Of a stretch of 64,000 nucleotides of DNA, positions 1-8,251 are shown piece by piece. The stretch covers positions 1-64,000 of the forward strand of contig JAEYCM010000051.1 of NCBI GenBank assembly GCA_023455425.1, given 5' to 3'. The stretch is from Bacillota bacterium (lineage in GTDB: Bacteria > Bacillota > Clostridia > Christensenellales > CAG-138). The translations under genes were made by a program, and so were the position numbers. How positions within the stretch are numbered: the stretch's first letter is position 1; every line of letters starts with the position of its first letter. The notes under the pieces are model-generated. The model was not told where the DNA came from, ran no database searches, and worked only from the letters and a program-made list of their open reading frames with translations.

Positions 1-117
1 TGCCGGTGGTTTGGCTAAGGGGTCCCACCTGTTCCCATACCGAACACAGCAGTTAAGCCCTTATACGCCGAAAGTACTTGGCTGGAAACGGCCCGGGAGG
101 ATAGGTAGCCGCCGGCT
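1..117 (+). rRNA. rrf: 5S ribosomal RNA
   Basis: The segment carries the conserved 5S core (GGTCCCACCTGTTCCCATAC, then CGAACACAGCAGTTAAG, then TACTTGGCTGG and GGGAGGATAGGTAG). Its ends can pair (GCCGGTGG near the 5' end with CCGCCGGC near position 116), so the gene is complete or nearly so. It is probably the last gene of an rRNA operon whose 16S and 23S lie upstream of the window. The first one or two bases may lie outside. Confidence 0.95.
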
Positions 118-131
118 CCCAACGCAATCAG

Positions 132-161
132 AGCCCTTACACATTCGTGTAAGGGCTTTTG
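132..161 (+). terminator. Intrinsic terminator of the rRNA operon
   Basis: An 11-bp perfect stem (AGCCCTTACAC / GTGTAAGGGCT) with an ATTC loop is followed by TTTT. It sits 15 nt behind the 5S gene and would end the rRNA transcript. Confidence 0.9.
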
Positions 162-166
162 CTTTG

Positions 167-319
167 CTATTCATTTGATGACATATACTTTTCTTCCGCA
201 TCCTGCTGCGCCTTTATTAGAAGATATAAAGCAAAACTATAATCCTGTTCTTTTATACTGTAAATCGCATCCGTTATACCTTGAAACAGAATTTTATAGA
301 GCTCATCATAGTGGATCAT
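167..319 (-). CDS. Small acidic protein, unknown function (50 aa)
   Basis: The reading frame encodes 50 residues beginning MIHYDELYKILFQGI and rich in Asp, Glu and Gln towards the C-terminus. The start is set by a near-ideal ribosome binding site, AAAGGAG, 8 nt before the ATG at 319. It looks fully helical, with no signal peptide or metal site. It diverges from the ribbon-helix-helix gene at 429, and the 110 nt between them hold five CGTCA/TGACG boxes, so the two are probably co-regulated. Small proteins of this general look often accompany phage or integrative-element regulators in Firmicutes; that is recollection, not shown here. Function unknown. Confidence 0.6.
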   Translation of the reverse strand: MIHYDELYKILFQGITDAIYSIKEQDYSFALYLLIKAQQDAEEKYMSSNE

Positions 320-344
320 TTGAATTTCTCCTTTAAATATTGTG

Positions 345-411
345 CGTCAAAAATGCGTCATTTATAAAATAAATTATAGTATGACGATAAAATTACGTCA
401 ATACTTCGTCA
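345..411. promoter_or_regulatory. Candidate operator array of CGTCA/TGACG boxes
   Basis: Five copies of the pentamer lie in 67 nt: CGTCA at 345, 356, 396 and 407, and TGACG at 382. Two pairs are spaced exactly 11 nt apart (345/356 and 396/407), one helical turn, and 382/396 form an inverted pair. The array fills the gap between two divergent small genes, one of which encodes a ribbon-helix-helix protein. That family usually binds short direct or inverted repeats cooperatively, so autoregulation is a reasonable inference. Confidence 0.5.
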
Positions 412-428
412 TAGGAGGATTGATCGTA

Positions 429-620
429 ATGAAAGACCCTTTATCCAGATACACATTGCGCGTCAGCCCACTGATACTGTATAAATTGGGATATATTGCA
501 GAATTTGAAGGCCGGACAAAAAATAAAGAGTTGGAGCAAATGATAAAAAAACGCATCGAAGAATTTGAAGCGGCCCACGGAACGATTAGTTGGAAAAAAG
601 GCGATAAAATAGTCCCCTAA
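429..620 (+). CDS. Arc-type ribbon-helix-helix DNA-binding protein
   Basis: The 63-residue protein has the Arc/MetJ layout: a short N-terminal strand (about residues 6-12, RYTLRVS), helix 1 (LILYKLGYIAEFEG), a turn and helix 2 (KNKELEQMIKKRIEEFEAA). The ATG at 429 is chosen because AGGAGG lies 9 nt before it; the open frame runs further up to 342 but without a ribosome binding site and through the operator array. It would act as a dimeric transcription factor. Divergent from a 50-residue gene and followed by a hairpin terminator. The target is unknown; self-regulation through the upstream boxes is inferred. Confidence 0.75.
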   Translation: MKDPLSRYTLRVSPLILYKLGYIAEFEGRTKNKELEQMIKKRIEEFEAAHGTISWKKGDKIVP

Positions 621-625
621 AAGAC

Positions 626-656
626 GAAAAAGCGCTCTGTGCATGAGCGCTTTTTC
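626..656. terminator. Bidirectional terminator between convergent genes
   Basis: A stem of GAAAAAGCGCTC (626-637) and GAGCGCTTTTTC (645-656) gives U-runs in both directions. It ends the ribbon-helix-helix gene on the plus strand and the nine-gene ilv-leu operon (leuB stop at 666) on the minus strand. Confidence 0.85.
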
Positions 657-665
657 ATAAAGCTA

Positions 666-1733
666 CTATATCTGGTTCAGTATTCTCTCCGTCATTTCCC
701 TGCAATTGACGCTTGGCCCGCCCGCCGCGATATCCGCGGTGCGGTATCCCGCCTGAAGTACGGCGGAGACAGCGTCTTCAATGCAGGCTGCCTCTTCTCC
801 GAGATCAAACGACCAACGCAGCATCATAGCGGCGGAAAGTATGGTGGCGATGGGGTTCGCCTTGCCGGTCCCAGCGATATCAGGCGCGGAGCCGTGGATG
901 GGCTCATACAGCCCACGCTTTCCTTCACCTAAGGAGGCGGAAGGGAGCAGGCCGATGGAGCCTGTGATCTGCGAGGCTTCGTCGGAGAGGATATCGCCGA
1001 ACATGTTGCTGGTCACCACCACGTCAAACTGCGCGGGGTTTTTTACAAGCTGCATGGCGGCGTTGTCCACCAGCATATCGGAAAGCTGCACGTCCGGGTA
1101 TTCCGCATTTAGACGATGCATGACCTCGCGCCAGAGACGGGAGCTTTCCAAGACATTTGCCTTGTCGATGCTGATGAGCTTCTTGCTGCGCTTCTGCGCC
1201 ATATCAAACCCGATCCTGCCGATGCGCTCCACTTCCATTTCGCTGTAGCACTCGGTATCATAGGCTTCCGGGCCATACGGGCCGGTACGCCTGCCGTTTT
1301 CACCAAAGTACATACCACCTGTCAGCTCACGAATAATGACCATATCAAATCCGGCGTCTGCGACCTCTTGCCTGAGCGGGCAGGCGGACTTTAGTTCCGG
1401 AAGCAGTCGTGCGGGCCGGATGTTGGCGTATAGCCCCAGCGCCTTTCTCACACCCAAAAGCGCCTTTTCGGGCCGAAGGTGTCCGGGCAATGTATCCCAC
1501 TTGGGGCCGCCGACCGCGCCCAAAAGCACGCTGTCGCTGTTGAGGCAAATATCCACGGTTTCCTGCGGAAGGGGAATGCCGTATTTGTCGATCGCGTTGC
1601 CGCCCGCAGCAACATGGGTAAAGGTAAACGTATGCCCAAAGCGCGCGCCGATTTTATCCAATACCTCAATCGCGGAATGGACGATTTCCGGCCCGATACC
1701 GTCGCCCGCGATGACCGCTATGTTGTACTTCAT
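666..1733 (-). CDS. leuB: 3-isopropylmalate dehydrogenase
   Basis: LeuB oxidises and decarboxylates 3-isopropylmalate to 2-ketoisocaproate with NAD+, the third step of leucine synthesis; in organisms with CimA it also handles 3-methylmalate for isoleucine. The 355 residues match the usual length. Visible family marks are the N-terminal AVIAGDGIGPEI strand-loop, the substrate-binding arginine region (ELTGGMYFG), the metal-binding stretch SDMLVDNAAMQL followed by DILSDEASQ, and the NAD-binding EPIHGSAPDIAG loop. Last gene of the operon; its start overlaps the leuD stop by 4 nt (ATGA), so the two are translationally coupled. Confidence 0.97.
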   Translation of the reverse strand: MKYNIAVIAGDGIGPEIVHSAIEVLDKIGARFGHTFTFTHVAAGGNAIDKYGIPLPQETVDICLNSDSVLLGAVGGPKWDTLPGHLRPEKALLGVRKALGLYANIRPARLLPELKSACPLRQEVADAGFDMVIIRELTGGMYFGENGRRTGPYGPEAYDTECYSEMEVERIGRIGFDMAQKRSKKLISIDKANVLESSRLWREVMHRLNAEYPDVQLSDMLVDNAAMQLVKNPAQFDVVVTSNMFGDILSDEASQITGSIGLLPSASLGEGKRGLYEPIHGSAPDIAGTGKANPIATILSAAMMLRWSFDLGEEAACIEDAVSAVLQAGYRTADIAAGGPSVNCREMTERILNQI

Positions 1734-2212
1734 AGCTTGCCTCCGCTGATGGCGCTCAATAACCCGCCGGAGGAGATGATGTTCTGCAGGAACGGCGGGA
1801 AGGGCGCAAAAGAGGCTTCCGTGTTCTTGGTCAGGTTTTTGAGCGTGCCGTTGTCAAAGTCGATCTCTATGATATCCGATTCGTCAATGTCCGCATTGCA
1901 CTCGATAATTGGCAGGCCGATGTTGATGGCGTTGCGGTAGAAGATGCGCGCAAAGCTCTTGGCCACTACGCAGGCAATGCCGCTTTCCTTGATGGCGAGC
2001 GGCGCATGCTCGCGCGAGGAACCACAGCCAAAGTTGTTGCCCGCCACGATAATATCTCCCTTTTGTACGCGTTTGATGAAGGTGGCGTCCAAATCCTCCA
2101 TGCAGTGGGTGGCGAGCTCTTTTGCGTCCGCCGTGTTCAGGTAACGTGCGGGGATGATGACGTCCGTGTCCACATTGTCTTGGTAGCGTATGACTTTTCC
2201 TTGACTTTTCAT
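1730..2212 (-). CDS. leuD: 3-isopropylmalate dehydratase, small subunit
   Basis: LeuD is the swivelling domain of the isopropylmalate isomerase and works as a heterodimer with LeuC. The 160-residue size is that of the short clostridial/archaeal LeuD class rather than the enterobacterial form of about 200. The GNNFGCGSSREHAP motif, which binds substrate in this family, is intact at about residues 58-71. It starts 14 nt downstream of leuC and overlaps leuB. With CimA in the operon, the LeuCD complex should also isomerise citramalate to 3-methylmalate. Confidence 0.97.
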   Translation of the reverse strand: MKSQGKVIRYQDNVDTDVIIPARYLNTADAKELATHCMEDLDATFIKRVQKGDIIVAGNNFGCGSSREHAPLAIKESGIACVVAKSFARIFYRNAINIGLPIIECNADIDESDIIEIDFDNGTLKNLTKNTEASFAPFPPFLQNIISSGGLLSAISGGKL

Positions 2213-2226
2213 TGCTGTTCCCTCTC

Positions 2227-3480
2227 TTATTCCATTGGCGCAAGCTTGCCCGCGATGGCGGAGGCCGCGGCGACTGCCGGGCTAGCTAAGTATACTTCGC
2301 TTTCCGGGTGCCCCATGCGGCCCACAAAATTGCGGTTGGTGGTTGCAACACAGCGCTCGCCTTTGGCGAGTATGCCCATGTGTCCGCCCAGGCAAGGCCC
2401 GCAGGTGGGGGTGGAGACGACGCAACCCGCTTCAATGAAGATTTTTAACAGGCCCATTTCCATGGCGTCCAGATAAATCTGCTGCGTCGCGGGGATGATG
2501 AGGGTACGCACATGCTTTGCAACCTTTTTGCCCTTCAATACCTCTGCGGCAACGACCAGATCTTCCAGCCTGCCGTTTGTGCAGGAACCGATGACGGCCT
2601 GGTCGATGCGCACTTCGGGAATATTCTTGAAGGTACGCGCGTTCTCAGGAAGATGGGGAAAGGCGACCGTCTGCTCAACGGTGGAAAGGTCAATGTCGTA
2701 AATCTTTTCGTATTCGGCGTCCGAATCAGCCGCAAATACGCGAGGCTCCTTGTTGCTGTGTGCTTTTACATAGGCAAGCGTTTCCTCGTCCACAGGGAAA
2801 ATGCCGTTTTTGGCGCCCGCCTCGATGGCCATGTTGGCGATGCAGAACCGGTCGCTCATGGAGATGTTGGCGATGCCCTCGCCGGTAAACTCCATAGATT
2901 TGTAGAGTGCGCCATCCACGCCGATCATGCCGATGATGTTCAGGATGAGATCCTTGCCGCCGACCCATTTTTTAAATTTGCCGGTTAGGTTGAATTTGAG
3001 CGCTGAGGGAACCTTGAGCCACGCTTTGCCTGTGGCCATGCCCGCGGCCATATCCGTGGAGCCGACGCCGGTGGAAAAGCTGCCCAACGCGCCGTAGGTA
3101 CAGGTGTGGCTGTCCGCGCCGATCACAAGATCACCCGGAACGACCAGACCCTTTTCCGGCAGCAGCGCATGCTCCACGCCCATTTCGCCGACATCATAAA
3201 AGTGGACAATGCCTTTTTCCCACGCGAACTCGCGTACGCGCTTGCACTGTTCCGCCGCCTTAATGTCTTTGTTGGGGGTGAAATGATCCATCACAAGCGC
3301 GATCTTTTCTTTGTCGAACACTTCCTGTTTGCCCGCCTTGTTGAATTCACCGACCGCGACAGGGGAGGTGATGTCGTTGCCCAATACAAGGTCGAGCTCG
3401 GCCATGATGATCTCGCCAGCCGTCACATACTCCTTGCCGCAGTGCGCGGCGAGGATTTTTTGTGTCATCGTCATTCCCAT
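2227..3480 (-). CDS. leuC: 3-isopropylmalate dehydratase, large subunit
   Basis: LeuC carries the [4Fe-4S] cluster of isopropylmalate isomerase (aconitase family). The cluster cysteines are visible in GSCTNGRLEDL and in CGPCLGGHMG. The frame is open for 18 further codons into the end of cimA, but the ATG at 3480 is chosen because GGAGAAG lies 6-9 nt upstream and the protein then begins MGMTMTQKIL, as the family does. This gives 417 residues, the length of the short clostridial/archaeal LeuC class that pairs with a 160-residue LeuD. One base separates it from the cimA stop. Confidence 0.96.
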   Translation of the reverse strand: MGMTMTQKILAAHCGKEYVTAGEIIMAELDLVLGNDITSPVAVGEFNKAGKQEVFDKEKIALVMDHFTPNKDIKAAEQCKRVREFAWEKGIVHFYDVGEMGVEHALLPEKGLVVPGDLVIGADSHTCTYGALGSFSTGVGSTDMAAGMATGKAWLKVPSALKFNLTGKFKKWVGGKDLILNIIGMIGVDGALYKSMEFTGEGIANISMSDRFCIANMAIEAGAKNGIFPVDEETLAYVKAHSNKEPRVFAADSDAEYEKIYDIDLSTVEQTVAFPHLPENARTFKNIPEVRIDQAVIGSCTNGRLEDLVVAAEVLKGKKVAKHVRTLIIPATQQIYLDAMEMGLLKIFIEAGCVVSTPTCGPCLGGHMGILAKGERCVATTNRNFVGRMGHPESEVYLASPAVAAASAIAGKLAPME

Positions 3481-3481
3481 G

Positions 3482-5050
3482 TTACATCTTCTCCATAAAA
3501 AGTTTGTACTCAAGAGAGTCCACCAGCGCTTCAAAGCTCGCTTCGATAATGTCGGTGGAGGCTCCCACAGTCGTCCATTTGCTTTTTCCGTCCGTACTCT
3601 CGATTAAAACGCGGACCTGCGAACCCGTTGCCTGTCCTGTTTCCAGTACGCGCACCTTGTAGTCCACCAGATACACATCCGAAAGCACGGGGTAGAACAC
3701 GCACAGCGCTTTCCGTAGCGCAAGGTCCAGCGCGTGTACGGGGCCGTTGCCCATGGCGGCTGCGATCTCGTCACTGCCGCCCACGATGATTTTCACCATC
3801 GCATTGGAGGACATGTTGCCGTCCGGGTGCGGGAATTCCCCGCTGGTCTTGTACATGGAAAGCGTAAAGTGCGGCGTGAATGTACCCAATACCCGCTGCA
3901 CCATCAGCTCAAAGCTTGCGTCTGCCGCCTCGAACTGGTAGCCTTTGTGTTCAAGCTCCTTCAGACGCTCCAAAATAGCGCCGGTTTCCGGGCTGTCCTT
4001 GGTCAGGTGAGGTGCGATTCCCCTGATTTTAAGAAGGATCGCCTTTTTGCCGGAAACCTCGGAAAGCAGGAACCTGCGGTGGTTGCCTACAGCTTCGGGG
4101 CTGACGTGTTCAAAGGAATGCGAAACCTTGTCTACCCCGTCGATATGCATGCCGCCCTTGTGCGCGAACGCGCTTTCCCCGACATACGGCTTATTGTTGG
4201 GCACCACGAGGTTTGCAATCTCCGCAATGCGGGCGGAGGACTTCGTCAGGCTTTCCATATTGCCGTTGACGCAGTCATATTCGTTCTTCAATTGCAGGTC
4301 GGGTATGATAACGCTCAAATCCGCGTTGCCGCAACGTTCCCCAATACCGGTGAAGGTACCCTGCACATGTACGCAGCCAGCTTCTACCGCAAGCAGGGAG
4401 TTTGCAACCGCGCAGCCTGCGTCGTTGTGGCAGTGGATGCCGATGCGCATACCGGGGAAACGTTCACAGACAAGCTTCACGGTTTTATAGAGATGAAGCG
4501 GCTGCATGCCGCCGTTGGTATCGCACAGGCACAGCACATCCGCACCTCCTTGCTGCGCCGCGGCGAGCACTGCAAGCGCATATTCCGGGTTTGCGAGGTA
4601 TCCGTCAAAAAAGTGCTCGGCGTCGAATATGACCTCTTTGCCCTTTTCCTTAAAGAAGCGGAGCGTATCCTCCACACAAGCAAGGTTCTCTTCGAGCGTC
4701 GCTTTCAAAATCTCCGTCACATGAAGATCCCAGGACTTTCCGAATATGGAAACGCAAGGGGTATTCGCCTGCAGCAGGGAGACGACGTTTTTATCCTCGT
4801 CCGGCGTGATACCCTTGCGGCGCGTGCTGCCGAACGCCACAAGCTTTGCGTTCTGGAGCGTTAAAGAGACGGCCTGCTCAAAAAACTCCATATCCTTGGG
4901 ATTGGAGCCGGGGTTGCCCGCCTCGATATACTGCACGCCGAAAGCGTCGAGCGTTTCCACCACCATCAGTTTATCCGAAACCGTGAAGGATACGCCTTCC
5001 GCCTGTGCGCCGTCGCGCAGCGTGGTATCAAGAATCTCCAGCTTCTTCAT
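3482..5050 (-). CDS. cimA: (R)-citramalate synthase
   Basis: The 522-residue protein belongs to the LeuA/homocitrate synthase family but matches the CimA branch: N-terminal LDTTLRDGAQAEGVSF (LeuA has DGEQSPG), TIM-barrel metal site GIHCHNDAGCAVANS, and a C-terminal regulatory domain. CimA condenses pyruvate and acetyl-CoA to citramalate, the entry to a threonine-independent isoleucine pathway. LeuC, LeuD and LeuB, encoded directly downstream, can then convert citramalate to 2-ketobutyrate for the Ilv enzymes. No threonine deaminase gene is in the operon. The start overlaps the end of leuA by 23 nt. The C-terminal domain suggests feedback control, presumably by isoleucine. Confidence 0.93.
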   Translation of the reverse strand: MKKLEILDTTLRDGAQAEGVSFTVSDKLMVVETLDAFGVQYIEAGNPGSNPKDMEFFEQAVSLTLQNAKLVAFGSTRRKGITPDEDKNVVSLLQANTPCVSIFGKSWDLHVTEILKATLEENLACVEDTLRFFKEKGKEVIFDAEHFFDGYLANPEYALAVLAAAQQGGADVLCLCDTNGGMQPLHLYKTVKLVCERFPGMRIGIHCHNDAGCAVANSLLAVEAGCVHVQGTFTGIGERCGNADLSVIIPDLQLKNEYDCVNGNMESLTKSSARIAEIANLVVPNNKPYVGESAFAHKGGMHIDGVDKVSHSFEHVSPEAVGNHRRFLLSEVSGKKAILLKIRGIAPHLTKDSPETGAILERLKELEHKGYQFEAADASFELMVQRVLGTFTPHFTLSMYKTSGEFPHPDGNMSSNAMVKIIVGGSDEIAAAMGNGPVHALDLALRKALCVFYPVLSDVYLVDYKVRVLETGQATGSQVRVLIESTDGKSKWTTVGASTDIIEASFEALVDSLEYKLFMEKM

Positions 5051-6566
5051 AGCGGTCTCCCATTTCGAGCATTTTGTTTACGCCGTTGATGTAGGCAAGC
5101 AGGCTTGCTTCCATAATATCCACCGACAATCCCCTGCCGGTGATGACCTGTGTGCCCGCCTTGAGCTTTACGACAACCTCGCCCAGCGCGTCCTCGCCTT
5201 CTGAGATGGAGTGGATGGAATAATCCTCCAACTGATGCGCGGGAGCTTCCACCAGCTTGTCAATCGCGTTGTAGGCGGCGTCGATCGGGCCATCCCCCAG
5301 GGCGACGTCCTCTAAGATTGCGCCGTCCTTTTCGAGCTGCACCACGCAGGTGGATTTGACCTTGTTGCCGGACTGAAGATCGAACCGCAGCAGCTTATAT
5401 GTGCCGCCGTTTGAAATCATCCTGCTGCCGATGAGCGCTTCAATATCGCTGTCGGTCACGGTCTTCTTGCGGTCGCACAGGCGTTTGAATTCCTCAAAGA
5501 ATTTGTTGATCTCGTCCTCGCTAAGCTTGTAGCCCAATTCCGATACGCGGTCCGCAAACGCGTGCCGCCCACTGTGCTTACCGAGTACCATTTTGTTTTT
5601 GGAAAGGCCGATGGACTCCGGCGACATAATCTCATAGGTGGTGCGCTCGGCCATCACACCATGCTGGTGGATGCCGCTTTCATGCGCAAACGCGTTTGCG
5701 CCGACAATCGCCTTGTTAATGGGGGCCGGAATGCCGATGATGCCGTACACCAAGCGGCTGGCCCGGTAGATTTGGGTGGTATCCACGCGGCAGGATGCTT
5801 TGAGGAAATCTTTGCGGGTGTTGATCGCCATGACGATTTCTTCAAGCGCCGCGTTGCCCGCGCGTTCGCCCAGGCCGTTGATGGTGCACTCAATTTGCCC
5901 CGCACCGGCAGCGATAGCGGCGATGGAGTTGGCGACCGCCATGCCCAGGTCGTTGTGGCAGTGAACGGACAACACCGCGCGGTCCACGTTATAGACGTTT
6001 TCCTTCAGGTAGCGGATGAGTTCCGCCATCTGTTCGGGTACCGTGTAGCCGACCGTATCCGGAATGTTGACATAGGTCGCGCCGTTTTCGATGGCGGCTT
6101 CCACAATGCGCTTCAAAAACTCCGGCTCGCTGCGCGTCGCGTCCTCGGCGGAAAATTCCACGTTCGGGCACTTACTCCGCGCGTATTTCACCGCTTCCGC
6201 CGTGCGGGCAAGCACCTGCTCCGGCGTCATTTTCAGCTTGTAGTGCATGTGCACCGGGGAAGTGGATAAGAACGTATGGATGAGCGGCGCTTCCGCGTGG
6301 CGCACCGCTTCATATGCGGCGTCGATGTCCTTTACCAGCGCGCGGGACAGAGAGCCTACCATGCAATCCTTTACGGTGGCGGCCACGCGGCTGACAGATT
6401 CAAAATCGCCTGGGGAGGAAACGGCAAAGCCCGCTTCGATGACATCCACTTTCAGGCGTTCAAGCTGCTTGGCAACCTCCAATTTTTCACGTAAATCCAT
6501 GCTGCAGCCAGGAGACTGTTCGCCGTCGCGCAGCGTCGTGTCGAATATGCGAATCGACTGTTCCAT
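5028..6566 (-). CDS. leuA: 2-isopropylmalate synthase
   Basis: LeuA condenses 2-ketoisovalerate with acetyl-CoA, the first committed step of leucine synthesis. The protein has the family signature FDTTLRDGEQSPGCSM at residues 8-23, the metal-binding SVHCHNDLGMAVANS, the GLGERAGNAALEE loop, and a C-terminal LeuA dimer/regulatory domain (from about residue 390) expected to bind leucine. The length of 512 is standard for the bacterial type. An AGGAGG-like ribosome binding site precedes the ATG. It lies 23 nt after ilvD and overlaps cimA. Confidence 0.97.
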   Translation of the reverse strand: MEQSIRIFDTTLRDGEQSPGCSMDLREKLEVAKQLERLKVDVIEAGFAVSSPGDFESVSRVAATVKDCMVGSLSRALVKDIDAAYEAVRHAEAPLIHTFLSTSPVHMHYKLKMTPEQVLARTAEAVKYARSKCPNVEFSAEDATRSEPEFLKRIVEAAIENGATYVNIPDTVGYTVPEQMAELIRYLKENVYNVDRAVLSVHCHNDLGMAVANSIAAIAAGAGQIECTINGLGERAGNAALEEIVMAINTRKDFLKASCRVDTTQIYRASRLVYGIIGIPAPINKAIVGANAFAHESGIHQHGVMAERTTYEIMSPESIGLSKNKMVLGKHSGRHAFADRVSELGYKLSEDEINKFFEEFKRLCDRKKTVTDSDIEALIGSRMISNGGTYKLLRFDLQSGNKVKSTCVVQLEKDGAILEDVALGDGPIDAAYNAIDKLVEAPAHQLEDYSIHSISEGEDALGEVVVKLKAGTQVITGRGLSVDIMEASLLAYINGVNKMLEMGDRYEEAGDS

Positions 6567-6589
6567 AAAGCATCCTCCTTTCTTCGTAT

Positions 6590-8251
6590 TTATTCGATGA
6601 TGGCTCCCCGTTCCGCGGAGGAAACGGAGCGCGCATACCGCTTGATATACCCGGTGACGTTTTGTTCTTTTTTATAGTCCATGGTTTCCCGGCGGCATTT
6701 CCACTCTTCTTCGGAAATCAGAAGATCGAGCGTATAGTTCGGGATATCGATGGAGACGGTATCGCCCTCCTGCACGTAGGCAATAGGACCGCCGAGCGCC
6801 GCTTCCGGGGAGATGTGGCCGATGGCCGCCCCGCGCGTTGCGCCCGAGAAGCGTCCGTCCGTAATAAGCGCGACCTGTTTGTCGAGCCCCATGCCCGCGA
6901 TGGCGGAGGTGGGGGAGAGCATTTCGCGCATGCCGGGGCCGCCCGCGGGGCCTTCATAGCGGATGACCACCACGTCCCCGGGAACGATCTTGCCGCCCAT
7001 AATGGCTGCGATCGCCTCGTCCTCACAGTTGAACACGCGCGCCGGTCCCTTGTGAACGAGCATCTCCGGCGCTACCGCGCTCTTTTTGACGACCGAGCCC
7101 TTGGGAGCCAAAGACCCGAACAGGATGGCGAGGCCGCCGGTAGGGGAATAGGGTTCCTCCAGGCTGCGGATGACGCTGCGGTTATACACCTTCGCGTGTT
7201 TGAGATTCTCTTCAACGGTCCTGCCGGTAACGGTGATAAGCGAGCCGTCGATGAGGCCGCCGCGCAACAGTTCGCTCATGACGCCGTATACGCCGCCCGC
7301 GTCGTTGAGGTCCTGCATGTGGTGGGTTCCCGCGGGGGCCAGCTTGCAGAGGTTGGGGATACGTGCGTTGATCTCATTGATGCGCTGGAGGGAAAGCTCC
7401 ACTTTGGCCTCATGCGCGATGGCGGGCAGGTGCAGCACCGTATTGGTGGAGCAGCCCAGCGCCATATCCACGCACAGCGCGTTTTCAAACGCTTCAGGGG
7501 TCAGGATATCGAGCGCCCGAATGTTTTGTTCCAGCAAATACATGATCTGCTCGCCCGCGGCTTTTGCAAGACGCAGCCGCTGCGCAAACACGGCGGGAAT
7601 GGTACCGTTGCCGGGGAGTGCAATGCCGATGGCCTCAGAGAGGCAGTTCATGGAGTTTGCGGTGAACATGCCGGAGCAGGAGCCGCAGCCGGGGCAGGCG
7701 TTATCCTCATAATAGGAAAGCTCCGCTTCGTCCATCTTTCCGGCGTTGATTGCGCCCACCGCCTCAAACACGCTGTTGAGGTCCAGATTTTTGCCGTCCC
7801 GCCCAGGAAGGGAAAGCATGGGTCCGCCCGAAACGAACAGGGAAGGGAGGTTTAGCCTAGCCGCCGCCATCAGCATGCCGGGCACCACTTTATCGCAGTT
7901 GGGGATGAACACCAGCGCGTCAAAGCAGTGCGCGCGGGCCATACACTCCACCGTATCCGCGATCAGCTCCCGGGAGGCGAGGGAATATTTCATTCCCTCG
8001 TGCCCCATGGCGATCCCGTCGCATACGGCGATGGTGTTGAATTCCACAGGCGTTCCGCCTGCGGTAAGAACTCCGTCCTTTACCGCGCGGGCGATCTGCT
8101 GCAGATGGATGTGCCCCGGCACGATCTCGTTGAACGAGTTCACAATGCCGATCATGGGTTTTTTGATCTGCGTATCGCTCAACCCCGTCGCCTTTAACAG
8201 CGAGCGGTGCGGCGCGCGGGCTACGCCGTCTTTTACTGCGTCACTTCTCAT
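6590..8251 (-). CDS. ilvD: Dihydroxy-acid dehydratase
   Basis: IlvD dehydrates dihydroxyisovalerate and dihydroxymethylvalerate to the 2-keto acids of valine and isoleucine. The Fe-S cysteines are in FIPNCDKVVPGM and in CPGCGSCSGMFTANSMNCL, and the C-terminal TDGRFSGATRG signature is present. The 553-residue length is normal for the class. Its start overlaps the ilvC stop by 11 nt. Confidence 0.97.
   Translation of the reverse strand: MRSDAVKDGVARAPHRSLLKATGLSDTQIKKPMIGIVNSFNEIVPGHIHLQQIARAVKDGVLTAGGTPVEFNTIAVCDGIAMGHEGMKYSLASRELIADTVECMARAHCFDALVFIPNCDKVVPGMLMAAARLNLPSLFVSGGPMLSLPGRDGKNLDLNSVFEAVGAINAGKMDEAELSYYEDNACPGCGSCSGMFTANSMNCLSEAIGIALPGNGTIPAVFAQRLRLAKAAGEQIMYLLEQNIRALDILTPEAFENALCVDMALGCSTNTVLHLPAIAHEAKVELSLQRINEINARIPNLCKLAPAGTHHMQDLNDAGGVYGVMSELLRGGLIDGSLITVTGRTVEENLKHAKVYNRSVIRSLEEPYSPTGGLAILFGSLAPKGSVVKKSAVAPEMLVHKGPARVFNCEDEAIAAIMGGKIVPGDVVVIRYEGPAGGPGMREMLSPTSAIAGMGLDKQVALITDGRFSGATRGAAIGHISPEAALGGPIAYVQEGDTVSIDIPNYTLDLLISEEEWKCRRETMDYKKEQNVTGYIKRYARSVSSAERGAIIE

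Noticed and set aside
639..1248. Plus-strand frames over leuB
   Set aside because: They lie antisense to leuB and begin inside the terminator hairpin.
3734..7855. Long plus-strand frames over cimA, leuA and ilvD
   Set aside because: Antisense shadows; no start signals and no family resemblance.
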